Shown: positions 1 to 7,610, counted from the first letter of the stretch. The stretch is DNA of 14,746 nucleotides from Strigomonas culicis (GCA_000482145.1 AUXH01000486.1:1-14746); one strand, 5' to 3'. The notes: generated by a model not told the origin, from the sequence alone. Made by a program: numbers and translations.

Positions 1-1
<1 letters not shown>

Positions 2-29
<28 letters not shown>
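2..29. repeat. (AG)14 dinucleotide microsatellite at window edge
   Basis: Uninterrupted AG dinucleotides fill the first bases of the window. On the minus strand this is a (CT)n polypyrimidine tract. Other genes here have such tracts just upstream of their splice acceptors, so this one probably serves the next gene of the unit, whose acceptor and start would lie beyond position 1. Confidence 0.85.
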
Positions 30-32
<3 letters not shown>

Positions 33-175
33 GATGTGTGATTGTGTAGGAGACAGTAAGCCGTGGCCGCGGAGTCCGTGTGTGTTCGATAGCAACGCTA
101 ATAAAGTGTCATTGACGAACTACAAGGGAAGCACAAGAATGGCAAGAGTTTCAGAAAAGAGAATATATTAGCAGT

Positions 176-529
176 TTAAGTAGAGTCTGGTTTGGGTAAG
201 AACACGGCATTACACGCACTCACCGTGAGGAGAAGCAGAAGTGTCCATAGCAAGATACACGCATGAGGTACGCGTCTCCGTCGCGGTAGTGGCGCGCGCG
301 CCGGTGCGTCCTTGGCGCACACGGCCGTCATGAGCTGCGTGTTCTCCGCCCTCAGGTCACGCACCGTCTTTTGAAGAAACTCATTCTGCGCAAACAACGT
401 TTCACGCTCCTTTAGCAGATCCGCACACAGTTCTTGAAGGTGTTCTCTTCCTAAGTGGAGAAAGAGGGCTTTGGAGGGCGCACCGTCCCCAAGCGTCGCG
501 CTGGTGGCTGCAGCTTCAGTCGACAGCAT
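176..529 (-). CDS. Small tail-anchored coiled-coil protein, function unknown
   Basis: 117-residue protein that I do not recognise. Residues about 28-72 are charged and heptad-like (HLQELCADLLKERETLF and onward), suggesting a coiled coil. A basic RRRR stretch at 83-86 precedes one hydrophobic segment at about 89-106, followed by a short tail (PKPDST). That layout fits a tail-anchored membrane protein with its coiled coil in the cytosol. The frame stays open to a TTG at 613, but the first ATG downstream of the predicted splice acceptor (AG at 600-601) is at 529, giving a 5'UTR of about 70 nt without an upstream ATG. It is the last gene of the minus-strand array in this window. Short, low-complexity-leaning proteins like this are hard to place. 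That it is a real gene is supported by GC-rich coding composition and the well-placed acceptor. Confidence 0.65.
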   Translation of the reverse strand: MLSTEAAATSATLGDGAPSKALFLHLGREHLQELCADLLKERETLFAQNEFLQKTVRDLRAENTQLMTAVCAKDAPARAPLPRRRRVPHACILLWTLLLLLTVSACNAVFLPKPDST

Positions 530-599
530 TTGATGAGCAAGACACGTTGTAGTGTCGTTCGAGGTGCACGATGTCACTGGATGCGCTACAATAACGTCT

Positions 600-657
600 C
601 TGAAAGCAAGCAAAAAGACGGGAAAGTGAAAGGAAAGAAAGGGAATAAATAGGAAAA
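600..657 (-). promoter_or_regulatory. Predicted trans-splice acceptor of the tail-anchored protein gene
   Basis: Read on the minus strand, a C/T-rich run ends in gctttcag, the AG lying at 600-601. No ATG occurs between this AG and the start at 529. This is pattern-based; no mRNA end is visible. Confidence 0.55.
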
Positions 658-838
658 GCAGCTCCTGCGCACATGGTAGCTGAAATTACAGTATGAAAGT
701 GACAAGAAAATCCTATAGACGGACAACACAGTAAACTGGAGGGAGTAGCGGGTACACGCTGAAAAGAGATGTGAATAATTAGATTTAAGCATCTTTCCGT
801 TAAGGTCCAGTACACAGTGAAAAAGTCCCGCGTCCGTC

Positions 839-1663
839 TTACAAGTTTCGACTCCACGGCTGTGCGCCCTTTGGCGCAGCCTTGGTCAGCACAACGCGCT
901 GCATGGAGCTATTGTACTCCTTGTAGGACTTGAAAAAGTTCAGTACGGGATGGCGCACCTGGTTCCATCGTAGCCTTCGCTGGAAGACAAGCTGTAAGTC
1001 CACCATAAGCCGCTTGGAGGAGGGATGAAACAGGTAGGCAAACAGAAGCGGTGTCACATAACGGCAGCTATCAGAAATAAAGGCCCAGGCCCAGTTCTCA
1101 CCCGTGAAAATGGCCTCGGCCTTCATGATTTTCTGCTCCACCACGTAGTAAGACACGTTCCGACGCTCGGGGTCGTCGACGAACTGATTGCGCTGGCCCT
1201 TTGTAACGCCCAGGGCGTGCTCGATCTCTGCTAGGTCGTCGACCTGCGTCTCCAAGACCTTCTTCTGCTTTTCCACATACTCTCGTTTCTGCACGCCGTA
1301 CGTGACCCGGTCCGAGTACCGCTTGTGCCGGTAGTACTTGGGCATCACCAGCGTTTGCATGCAACGATAGAATCCGTATAGGTGCAAGAGGGCGATCGGG
1401 TAGCAGAGAAAGGGACATATCATACAGTAGAAAAAGGCACGGATGGGTGGGACCACCATACCAAAGTCAATAAACCCCAGGCGATCTGAAGTCCGGCTGT
1501 GCGTGTACAGCGGCTCTCGCCACAAATCCGTGAGCAGCAGCCCGGTGAAGCCGGTAGTGGGTGTTGCATCCTCTTTGGCCTTTTTCTTTGCTACCTTCGC
1601 GACAGGGCGGCTTATCGCAAAAGCCTCCTTTTCTATTTCCCTGGCCTTTTCCCTTTCATTCAT
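839..1663 (-). CDS. Conserved-looking hypothetical membrane protein, two predicted hydrophobic segments
   Basis: 274-residue protein that I cannot assign to a family. From the chosen start it has a charged, lysine-rich head (1-35), a hydrophobic segment at about 75-98 (IRAFFYCMICPFLCYPIALL), a basic Tyr/Arg-rich stretch (100-135), a short charged helix with coiled-coil character (about 125-150), a second weaker hydrophobic segment at about 193-212, and a basic C-terminus (WNQVRHPVLNFFKSYKEY, then PKGAQPWSRNL). The longest open frame starts at 1765 and adds 34 very hydrophobic residues. That stretch is the translation of a polypyrimidine tract lying upstream of the predicted splice acceptor (AG at 1705-1706), so it should not be in the mRNA. 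The first ATG after the acceptor is at 1663, with a 41-nt 5'UTR. The two segments suggest an organelle or ER membrane protein; I infer nothing more. Confidence 0.75.
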   Translation of the reverse strand: MNEREKAREIEKEAFAISRPVAKVAKKKAKEDATPTTGFTGLLLTDLWREPLYTHSRTSDRLGFIDFGMVVPPIRAFFYCMICPFLCYPIALLHLYGFYRCMQTLVMPKYYRHKRYSDRVTYGVQKREYVEKQKKVLETQVDDLAEIEHALGVTKGQRNQFVDDPERRNVSYYVVEQKIMKAEAIFTGENWAWAFISDSCRYVTPLLFAYLFHPSSKRLMVDLQLVFQRRLRWNQVRHPVLNFFKSYKEYNSSMQRVVLTKAAPKGAQPWSRNL

Positions 1664-1704
1664 ATCGACGGAATGCCACGCGAAGCGTACACAAGGACGC
1701 ACAA

Positions 1705-1722
1705 CTACAAAAAAAAAAGACA
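1705..1722 (-). promoter_or_regulatory. Predicted trans-splice acceptor (T10 tract plus AG)
   Basis: On the minus strand tgtcttttttttttgtag forms a compact polypyrimidine-AG acceptor, 41 nt ahead of the ATG at 1663. It lies inside the longest open frame and so moves the start codon inward. Confidence 0.65.
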
Positions 1723-2168
1723 ACACTAACAACAACGACAACAAAGCGAAGCTTAATATGTGCATGAGAAAAAAAAACCGTGAGGAAGAGGAAACATAGA
1801 TGAATGGATTACATATGCTGTCAAAACCTGCATAGGAAGCGCAAACCTTTCACATATTAATGCAAAGGATGTAAGCCTATAGGCATCTCACTGCCCAACG
1901 GACCAGTGTGCATGGCACAGTAGATGATTATTATTTAGTGTTCCTAACAATACCCTACGCTAAAGATTATTTGTAATTGTTTAAAAGTTTTTTTTTGTAC
2001 TACATGCGAGATGGAATGCGCATGGTGCAGCATATCCGTCTCTTTATTGTGTTTTCCTACGATATATTCAGAATTTAATTATTGAAACAAGTTGAGTGGG
2101 AAAACGAAAAAAAAACGTGGAGAAAAAAAATGCAGTTCACTCGTCCTTTTTATTCTTGTCTTGTCTGT
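1723..2168. other. Intergenic: OSCP 3'UTR and upstream spacer
   Basis: No open frame with coding character on either strand. It should hold the 3'UTR and poly(A) site of the OSCP gene. The part around 1800-1945 is less A-rich than other spacers and contains a 10-nt perfect palindrome, GCCTATAGGC, at 1875-1884. I see no RNA gene. Confidence 0.6.
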
Positions 2169-2951
2169 TTAAACGCCGCTCACCATCTCCTCCGCATCGT
2201 ACTCCGACAGCTTGTCCAGGTACTGGCGCAGCACCTGGGTCTCGATGTTGTCCTCCCAGGAGGTCTTGCGGCCGTGCATGAGAGGGATGTTGGTGTAGTC
2301 CGCATCGGACGCAGACTCGGAAGAGGCGACCTGGCGGCCCTTGGCCTTGTTGACGAAGATACCCTGAATGTCGACGGTGAAGCCTTCCACAATGGTGCGG
2401 TCTACGAGAACTTTGAAGTGGGGCTTGAGGCCAGCGTACTCCTTGGAATCCTTGAGGGTGCTCTCCGCTATCTTCTTCGCCTCGGCGATGGTCGCGTTGT
2501 CGCCTGTCTTGCCCGGCGCCACGTAGACCTTCACGGAGACGCGCTTGAGCTTCGCGTTCACGTAGGTCTCATACACCTCAGCAACGTCCGGCAGGAGGTC
2601 TAGCATGCCGTTGCTCTGCATCCACTGGAGGGTGAAGGAGGTGGCTTCCTGCAGCCCCTTGAACTCCTTTACGTCCTGGACGACGACGGTACGCTCCCAG
2701 AAGACGGGCAGCTTAGGCACGGCGGCCGCAATCGTCTCGAAGTCCTGCAGGACCTTCTCAAAGATATTCTTCTGCTCGGCCGCCTTGTAGAGGAACTTGG
2801 CGAAGAGAACGGAGTCACTGGGGACGATGTTGGTGGGGAAAGAAGCCCTGGCAAAGTCGCTATCGTACAGCTTCACGAGGTCCGCGGAGGGAGTGTAGAA
2901 GCGGGCGGCGGTCGAGGCCGTAAGAGCCTTCAGCGCGACACGACGGAACAT
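2169..2951 (-). CDS. Mitochondrial ATP synthase OSCP (delta-type) subunit
   Basis: 260-residue protein matching the OSCP/delta family that links the F1 head of ATP synthase to its peripheral stalk on the matrix side of the inner mitochondrial membrane. The start MFRRVALKALTASTAARF is a typical mitochondrial presequence: basic, Ser/Thr/Ala-rich and without acidic residues. Residues about 24-125 form the helical N-terminal domain (LVKLYDSDFARA, then KNIFEKVLQDFETIAAAVPK). The C-terminal part carries the family's strand pair, VLVDRTIVEGFTVDIQGIFV at 171-190, equivalent to the 'DPSIIGGfvVrvgd' region of other OSCPs. A tail of about 65 residues follows, longer than in bacteria or animals, ending in an acidic helix. 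The open frame runs to an ATG at 2996, but the predicted acceptor AG at 2983-2984 excludes it, leaving MFRR at 2951 with a 31-nt 5'UTR. The assignment rests on motif resemblance, not alignment. Confidence 0.8.
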   Translation of the reverse strand: MFRRVALKALTASTAARFYTPSADLVKLYDSDFARASFPTNIVPSDSVLFAKFLYKAAEQKNIFEKVLQDFETIAAAVPKLPVFWERTVVVQDVKEFKGLQEATSFTLQWMQSNGMLDLLPDVAEVYETYVNAKLKRVSVKVYVAPGKTGDNATIAEAKKIAESTLKDSKEYAGLKPHFKVLVDRTIVEGFTVDIQGIFVNKAKGRQVASSESASDADYTNIPLMHGRKTSWEDNIETQVLRQYLDKLSEYDAEEMVSGV

Positions 2952-2982
2952 GACTCGACAAATGCGAAAAGGAAGCAATAAA

Positions 2983-3054
2983 CTGTATACACACAAACCA
3001 ACAACAACGAAGAAGAGAGAGAGAGAAAAAAAAAAAGAAGAGAGAGAGAGAGAT
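2983..3054 (-). promoter_or_regulatory. Predicted trans-splice acceptor of the OSCP gene
   Basis: A (CT)n-T11-(CT)n tract (plus-strand 3010-3054) is followed on the minus strand by gtgtgtatacag, with the AG at 2983-2984. It precedes the MFRR start by 31 nt and removes the upstream ATG at 2996 from the mRNA. Confidence 0.6.
3010..3054. repeat. Purine microsatellite: (AG)n-A11-(AG)n
   Basis: Two short AG dinucleotide runs flank a run of A on the plus strand. It probably doubles as the polypyrimidine tract of the OSCP acceptor. Confidence 0.75.
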
Positions 3055-3554
3055 TCATCACAATGAAAGGAAAAGATGAGGAAAATGATTCGATAGTCGT
3101 TTCGTCAGGCTCCGTTTCAGCACTGCAGTGAACTCTAAAGACAACAACAGCAACAAAAAAGACGCGTTTGTAGTATGAATATAAAAACAATGGCAACCGA
3201 GGGAAACATAATTGAGAAGTGATACTCCGAAGGGAGGAGGTGGTGTTTTCATCCTGTGCTTCTTCACTAATGAAGCGATCTAATAGTGAAAGGGGATTAT
3301 GTTACATTGTGCCAGGTGTTCATTCTTTTTTTTTTATGCAACTTCTTGTGCCACCATCACCTTCTCGGTTAGTTTTCATTTTGTTTTTGCCCTTTCTAAT
3401 CACGGCTTTTTCTGTTTGTTTTGCCTTTCTCAGTTGTATGAACATCCATGTATAGAAGTATATATTTATGCAAGTGTCTTTAAAGGTAAAGTCAATGAAA
3501 CAAACATACAAAAAACAACAACAGTGCATGCACATAGTGCCTACCGACATGTCT
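3055..3554. other. Intergenic: beta-adaptin 3'UTR
   Basis: Lies between the beta-adaptin stop and the OSCP acceptor tract. No coding signal was found on the minus strand, and I see no trace in any frame of an adaptin appendage domain. On the plus strand 3376-3433 is pyrimidine-rich and ends in ctttctcag, resembling an antisense splice acceptor, but only a five-codon frame follows it. Confidence 0.6.
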
Positions 3555-5633
3555 TTAGGAAAACAAATCATCAATGTTGGTTCCACCGGTCTTTGGAGCG
3601 GTTGCCGCGTGTGAGGGGCTCGTCATGGAGGCAAAGCGGTTCTCAGGGGAATTGGCCTGCTGTGCCGGCGGCGCGTCCTCGGGTGCTGGCACCGGCGCCG
3701 CGAACAAGTCGTCCATCCCCGCGGCGGGCGCGCCTGTCGCCTCGTTCGCCGCCTCATCGGCCTGGCCATCCTCGTCGAAGAAGAGGTCATCATCGTCGTC
3801 CTCGTCTATTTTGCTGTCCGGCAGACCGTACGGGGGCAGGAAAGACTGGTAGGGCTTGCCGAACACAACGGCAGCGGTGTTGATGGACTTCTTGAGGTCC
3901 GCAATCGTCATGGCATCGCTGAAGGTGTTGTCCACGTTGATGGGCGCGGTATGACCGTGTACAATCTCCTTCATGTTCGCGACGCTAATCCCCTTCGACA
4001 GCAGTCGCCAGTAGGCAAACGCGCGATCACGGACGTCGGGATCGCCGCTACTGTGGGTAATGGTTTCTAAAACGGAGTTCAAGGTGGGCTGCATCTCCTG
4101 CGGGCTGCGGATGAACATCTTCACCACCGCACTCAGAATCGCTAGCTGCACAGTCGTCTCTTGAACCATCAGGCTGTCGATAAAGCGCTGCAGATACACT
4201 GGGCCACCCTCTACGTAGTCGCAGTACTCGCCGAGCATCCAAATGAGCGACACCTTTGCCTCCTCCTCCACCACGTTATCCGCGCCAAAGTCCTTGATGA
4301 GAGGGTCGAGGAGCAGCAGCAGCGGATACTTGCGCGAGATGTCCTTGGCGGCCGTCACGACGTACGGCAGCAGCTCCGGCCGGCGCTCCACCGTCTGCAT
4401 CAGCAGGTTCGCGCAGTCGGGCGAGACGGCCTCAATCTTCAGCGCGAGGGCGGCCGTCGCGCGGACGACCTCCTCCACAAAGCGCAGCTCGACCTCCTGG
4501 CTGTACTCCTCGAACTCCCTCACCACACCGGGCGCCGTCTTGGGTGTGACCAGCTTGAGCAGCAGGCGCAGCTTCTCCAGCTTGACGTAGGTGGGGTCGG
4601 TGAAGCGCACGTAGAAGGAGTCCAGGTTGCGGCGCAGCACGTTGGGGAAGACGACCAGCAGCGCGTGGATGTTCTTGCACACCACGAAGATCGTCTCCGG
4701 GTCCGACTTGGCCAGCGTGATGAGCGCCGCGTTGATGCGGCTGGAGAAGCGCTCCATCGAGGACGGGGCGCAGCGGTTCGCGAAACAGGTGATCACCTTG
4801 ATGGCCGCCATCACCACGGCGGGGTTCGTGTGATTCAGCCGCCCCATCACCTGCGCGACCATGTCCTCCGCCGTCTCCTCGTCCTTGGGGCGTGTCAGCA
4901 CGAGCACCTCCAGGATGTACTGCTGCCCCCACTCACTGCAGTCCGGCAGCTGGATGAGGAGCCGCTTGATCCACTCGGGGTTGATCTCGATCACAAGGGG
5001 GCCGTAGTCGTTCACCTCGGTGAGCACCGCCGCCGCATTCGCAGAGACAATCGGATACGTGTCCTTGAGGAGTTTGACCAGGTCGTTGGCAAAGCTCTGG
5101 TTGTAGAAGATCTCCATCTCGTGGTGGAAGATCTTGCCAATGCCGATAGCAGCCGTTTTGCGAACGTACGGGTCCGTGTCCACCATCGCCCGCCGCAGTG
5201 GCTCCAACGTGTACTCGACGACGTCGGGTACGCGCAGACACAGCATCGTGCGCACCGCCAGGGCGCGGATGATAGGGGAGGTGTGCGAGGCGTCCTGCAG
5301 GAACGTGTTCACGGCCAGCAGCGCCTTCTCCGGCTGCAGGCGCGCCATGGTGAGTACGTAGAGGTAGACCAGCTTCTTCAGCTCCAGGTTGTGCGTCTGT
5401 CCCAGCTTCACGACGTCCACAAACAGCGAGCTCGCGTCGCGGCCAAGCGTGATGTTCGCAATCGTGCGCTTCACGGCACTCTTCTGACGAGCGAAGTCGG
5501 TGCTGTTGAGATCGTTCTTCAGCTCCGCCGCCTCGCCGCGACGCGCGCTGCTAAAGTACTTCGCGCCGCCGCCCGCGCGCTTCAGCTTCTTCTGAATCTT
5601 CTCTTGAGTTTTGCGGATGACACTATCCAACAT
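3555..5633 (-). CDS. Beta-adaptin, large subunit of an AP-1/AP-2-type clathrin adaptor, without appendage domain
   Basis: 692-residue beta subunit of a heterotetrameric adaptor that binds cargo and clathrin on trans-Golgi or endosomal membranes. Residues about 25-575 are the helical-repeat trunk with family hallmarks: KYFSSARRGEAAELKNDLNS, LELKKLVYLYV, then IRALAVRTM and DPYVRKTAAIGIGK, and CSEWGQQYILEVL. The N-terminus carries about 24 extra residues (MLDSVIRKTQEKIQKKLKRA plus a GGGA linker), basic and amphipathic, compared with animal beta1. After about 600 comes an acidic, Ala/Pro-rich tail with DDLF at 615-618, 641-644 and 688-691. The usual C-terminal ear (family total roughly 900 residues or more) is absent, and nothing like it follows the stop. 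The frame stays open to 5990, but those 119 residues translate U-rich spacer; the predicted acceptor AG at 5698-5699 makes MLDSV the first ATG. AP-1 is my preferred complex because the trunk looks AP-1/2-like; AP-2 cannot be excluded. Confidence 0.9.
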   Translation of the reverse strand: MLDSVIRKTQEKIQKKLKRAGGGAKYFSSARRGEAAELKNDLNSTDFARQKSAVKRTIANITLGRDASSLFVDVVKLGQTHNLELKKLVYLYVLTMARLQPEKALLAVNTFLQDASHTSPIIRALAVRTMLCLRVPDVVEYTLEPLRRAMVDTDPYVRKTAAIGIGKIFHHEMEIFYNQSFANDLVKLLKDTYPIVSANAAAVLTEVNDYGPLVIEINPEWIKRLLIQLPDCSEWGQQYILEVLVLTRPKDEETAEDMVAQVMGRLNHTNPAVVMAAIKVITCFANRCAPSSMERFSSRINAALITLAKSDPETIFVVCKNIHALLVVFPNVLRRNLDSFYVRFTDPTYVKLEKLRLLLKLVTPKTAPGVVREFEEYSQEVELRFVEEVVRATAALALKIEAVSPDCANLLMQTVERRPELLPYVVTAAKDISRKYPLLLLLDPLIKDFGADNVVEEEAKVSLIWMLGEYCDYVEGGPVYLQRFIDSLMVQETTVQLAILSAVVKMFIRSPQEMQPTLNSVLETITHSSGDPDVRDRAFAYWRLLSKGISVANMKEIVHGHTAPINVDNTFSDAMTIADLKKSINTAAVVFGKPYQSFLPPYGLPDSKIDEDDDDDLFFDEDGQADEAANEATGAPAAGMDDLFAAPVPAPEDAPPAQQANSPENRFASMTSPSHAATAPKTGGTNIDDLFS

Positions 5634-5697
5634 GATTTGAATAACGATAGAAACAAAAATGTGTAGTATAACCCTACTTTCGTTCACAAAAAAAAAA

Positions 5698-5766
5698 CTA
5701 AAGCAAAAAATATAATGATCCAGACAACGTATGTGTGTGTGGTGGGGGGGGGGAGGGGGAGAGAGA
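5698..5766 (-). promoter_or_regulatory. Predicted trans-splice acceptor of the beta-adaptin gene
   Basis: Minus-strand order: a CT/C10-rich tract (plus-strand 5744-5766), then a T-rich run ending ttttttgctttag, with AG at 5698-5699. Alternative AGs lie at 5677-5678 and 5674-5675 behind a second T9 run. No ATG occurs between any of these and the start at 5633. Confidence 0.55.
5744..5753. repeat. G10 homopolymer (C10 on the coding strand)
   Basis: Ten consecutive G residues inside a purine-rich stretch, forming part of the pyrimidine tract ahead of the beta-adaptin acceptor. Length is likely variable and prone to sequencing error. Confidence 0.8.
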
Positions 5767-6742
5767 CATGCAGAGAACATATAACCATAACACAGACACA
5801 ATCGTACAATCGTGAGGAGAGAGGCAAGAGCGCAACACACACGTAGTAAGCCCTTCATAATCAGAGCGAGTTGTTTGAATAAAATGAAGCGAATCAAATA
5901 AGAAAACATTAAGCATTTTTTTTTTGTTTTACCTTCAAAATAAAATAACCAAAACAAATAATAAACAAAGAACAGAAAAACAGTGGGCAAAAAGTACGGA
6001 GTACTTTACAAAAAAAAAAATGAAAAATGAACAAGTAAAAAAAAAAAATCATTGAACTGTATGATTGAGATACAACAACTGAGATGATAATCATCATGAG
6101 AACGCGAAAAGGAGTCAAAAAACGATGATGCGAGCGTCTTTCCTTGTAATAATAGAGAACAGTTCCGTTTCCACCTTTACTTTTTTTTGTATTTTTTTTT
6201 TGTGTACATGAAGATTGTTTTTAAGCTTTGTATTTAATCTCCGTTCAATACACCTCCCATGTTCATAGGAGGAAAGGGGGATGAAAATGGAAAACGTATA
6301 ACTGTTTCTATACTAACTAACACTGTTTTTTGACAATTCAAGAACGCAGTGAAGATATAGATGTAAGTGAGCCTACATATACCTCTGCGGCAATGAAAAA
6401 AAAAAAGGAAAGAGAGAGCAACTGAAACGGTAAATGAAAACGGTAAGAAATGTAACGTCGATAATGTCTCATTTAAGTACAGAATACTCAGTTGTAAATT
6501 GCCAAAGAATGAAAAAAAAAAACTCACACAACGGAGTTTTGATAAAGCAAATATGCTCTTCTTTCTGAACAAACTGTATTATTACTACAGTTATTGTTCA
6601 GTAAAGAAAAACAAAAAAGAAACAAGAAAAAAAAAGAAGAAAAAAGAGAACACAAAAAGAAAATGAAAAGGGGACGAAAAAAATGAAAAAAAAAAGAGAA
6701 AACAAAATAAACAAATGAAAGCAAGTAACTAGAGTAGCCCAC
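5767..6742. other. Long A-rich intergenic stretch: 3'UTR of the FCP1-like phosphatase gene
   Basis: The longest spacer of the window, about 1 kb, dominated by A-rich runs on the plus strand (U-rich in the transcript) with a few reversed T-runs near 6180-6205. Open frames here (such as 6234-6572 minus) encode only Phe/Leu/Ser-rich translations of U-rich sequence and look non-coding. No tRNA-like or other RNA gene was recognised. A long U-rich 3'UTR could carry regulatory elements, but none is identifiable by eye. Confidence 0.6.
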
Positions 6743-7537
6743 CTAGCATACTATAGCGTTCGTAAAATCACTCTGCAAGAGGGAGGAAGCAGGGACTTCA
6801 GCGAAGTATGTACGAGTGTCTTCTAGTTCTGAGTTGATGCAGTGACACTCCATGTAGTTTCCTTTATCCGTCACAACACGGCACAGTGGCGCGAGACGTG
6901 TCCGCCGCAGATACTCCGGAACGGACAGGTGCTCTACGTCGCGACAGCGGACAAGATCTTGCAAGAGGTTGAGAAGGGAAAGAAGGGTCCGATCCTCGAG
7001 TTCGCCTCCGGTGTAGTCTTCGACTAGCAATCCGTTGGCCTCGTAACCTCGCATGCAATCCGGTGTATTTTCAATAATGAGCGTACTCTCCAGATCACGT
7101 CCCAAAAGCTTCAGGTCCTTCACCTGGTTGCCGCACCAGGACGGATGACGGTACACGATATGCTTTACCGCTGCAAACTTATCCACTTGGGAAACTACCG
7201 CATCGGCATAGCGTCGGATGGAAGAGGTCCACACGATGGTCTCACAGTGTGCCGCCAAAAAGCGGAACAGCTCGTCGATGTGGGGCCGCACGTAGAGGGG
7301 GCCATCCCGCGCGTACACAATCGTCTCGTCCAGGTCTAGCACGACGGTCAGCTTGTGCTTCAGGTGCTTGGCCTTGGGAGGGATAATGTGCGTGTTGCGA
7401 TTGAGAAAGGAACTGCTGCTGGTGCTGCGGTTGGTAGCAGACGAAAGATCCTCTACAACTTCGGCATTTTGAAGGAAGAAGGTTTCGTCGTACTCCTCGC
7501 GGAAACTGGCTCCGCGGATCCGTTGAGAGAAAGGCAT
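6743..7537 (-). CDS. FCP1/SCP-like HAD-superfamily protein phosphatase
   Basis: 264-residue protein of the NLI-interacting-factor (FCP1/SCP homology) group: Mg-dependent phosphatases that use an aspartyl-phosphate intermediate, many acting on phospho-Ser/Thr such as the RNA polymerase II tail. A polar, Ser-rich head (1-60) precedes the catalytic core. Motif I is LDLDETIV, with nucleophile D68, acid/base D70 and T72. YVRPHIDELFRFL follows at 82-94, and motif II is WTSS (103-106). K140 sits in the QVKDLKLLGRDL block, and motif III reads IIENTP with E156-N157 where most relatives have Asp-Asn. A further 60 residues lie beyond the core. There is no hydrophobic segment or presequence, which argues against the related mitochondrial Tim50. 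The ATG at 7537 is the first after the predicted acceptor, with no upstream ATG. Substrate is unknown; trypanosomatid polymerase II lacks the canonical heptad repeats. Confidence 0.88.
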   Translation of the reverse strand: MPFSQRIRGASFREEYDETFFLQNAEVVEDLSSATNRSTSSSSFLNRNTHIIPPKAKHLKHKLTVVLDLDETIVYARDGPLYVRPHIDELFRFLAAHCETIVWTSSIRRYADAVVSQVDKFAAVKHIVYRHPSWCGNQVKDLKLLGRDLESTLIIENTPDCMRGYEANGLLVEDYTGGELEDRTLLSLLNLLQDLVRCRDVEHLSVPEYLRRTRLAPLCRVVTDKGNYMECHCINSELEDTRTYFAEVPASSLLQSDFTNAIVC

Positions 7538-7593
7538 GATAAAAAACTCAATGAGAAGTATTTTTTCAAAAGAAAAAAATGAGATGTTATATG

Positions 7594-7610
7594 CTTTTGA
7601 AAAAAAAAAG
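7594..7610 (-). promoter_or_regulatory. Predicted trans-splice acceptor of the phosphatase gene
   Basis: On the minus strand a T10 run is followed by caaaag, AG at 7594-7595. A second candidate AG lies at 7547-7548 behind another T-rich run. Both leave the ATG at 7537 as the first start. Confidence 0.5.

Noticed and set aside
176..613. TTG start for the tail-anchored protein
   Set aside because: Non-ATG initiation is not expected here, and the predicted splice acceptor at 600-601 lies downstream of it.
4161..5666. 501-codon plus-strand open frame
   Set aside because: It is exactly antisense to beta-adaptin, is rich in His/Arg/Gln/Val/Leu as expected from reverse-reading GC-biased codons, and matches no family.
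6234..6572. 112-codon minus-strand frame with hydrophobic, Phe/Ser-rich product
   Set aside because: Translation of U-rich 3'UTR; no codon bias like the real genes and no well-placed acceptor.
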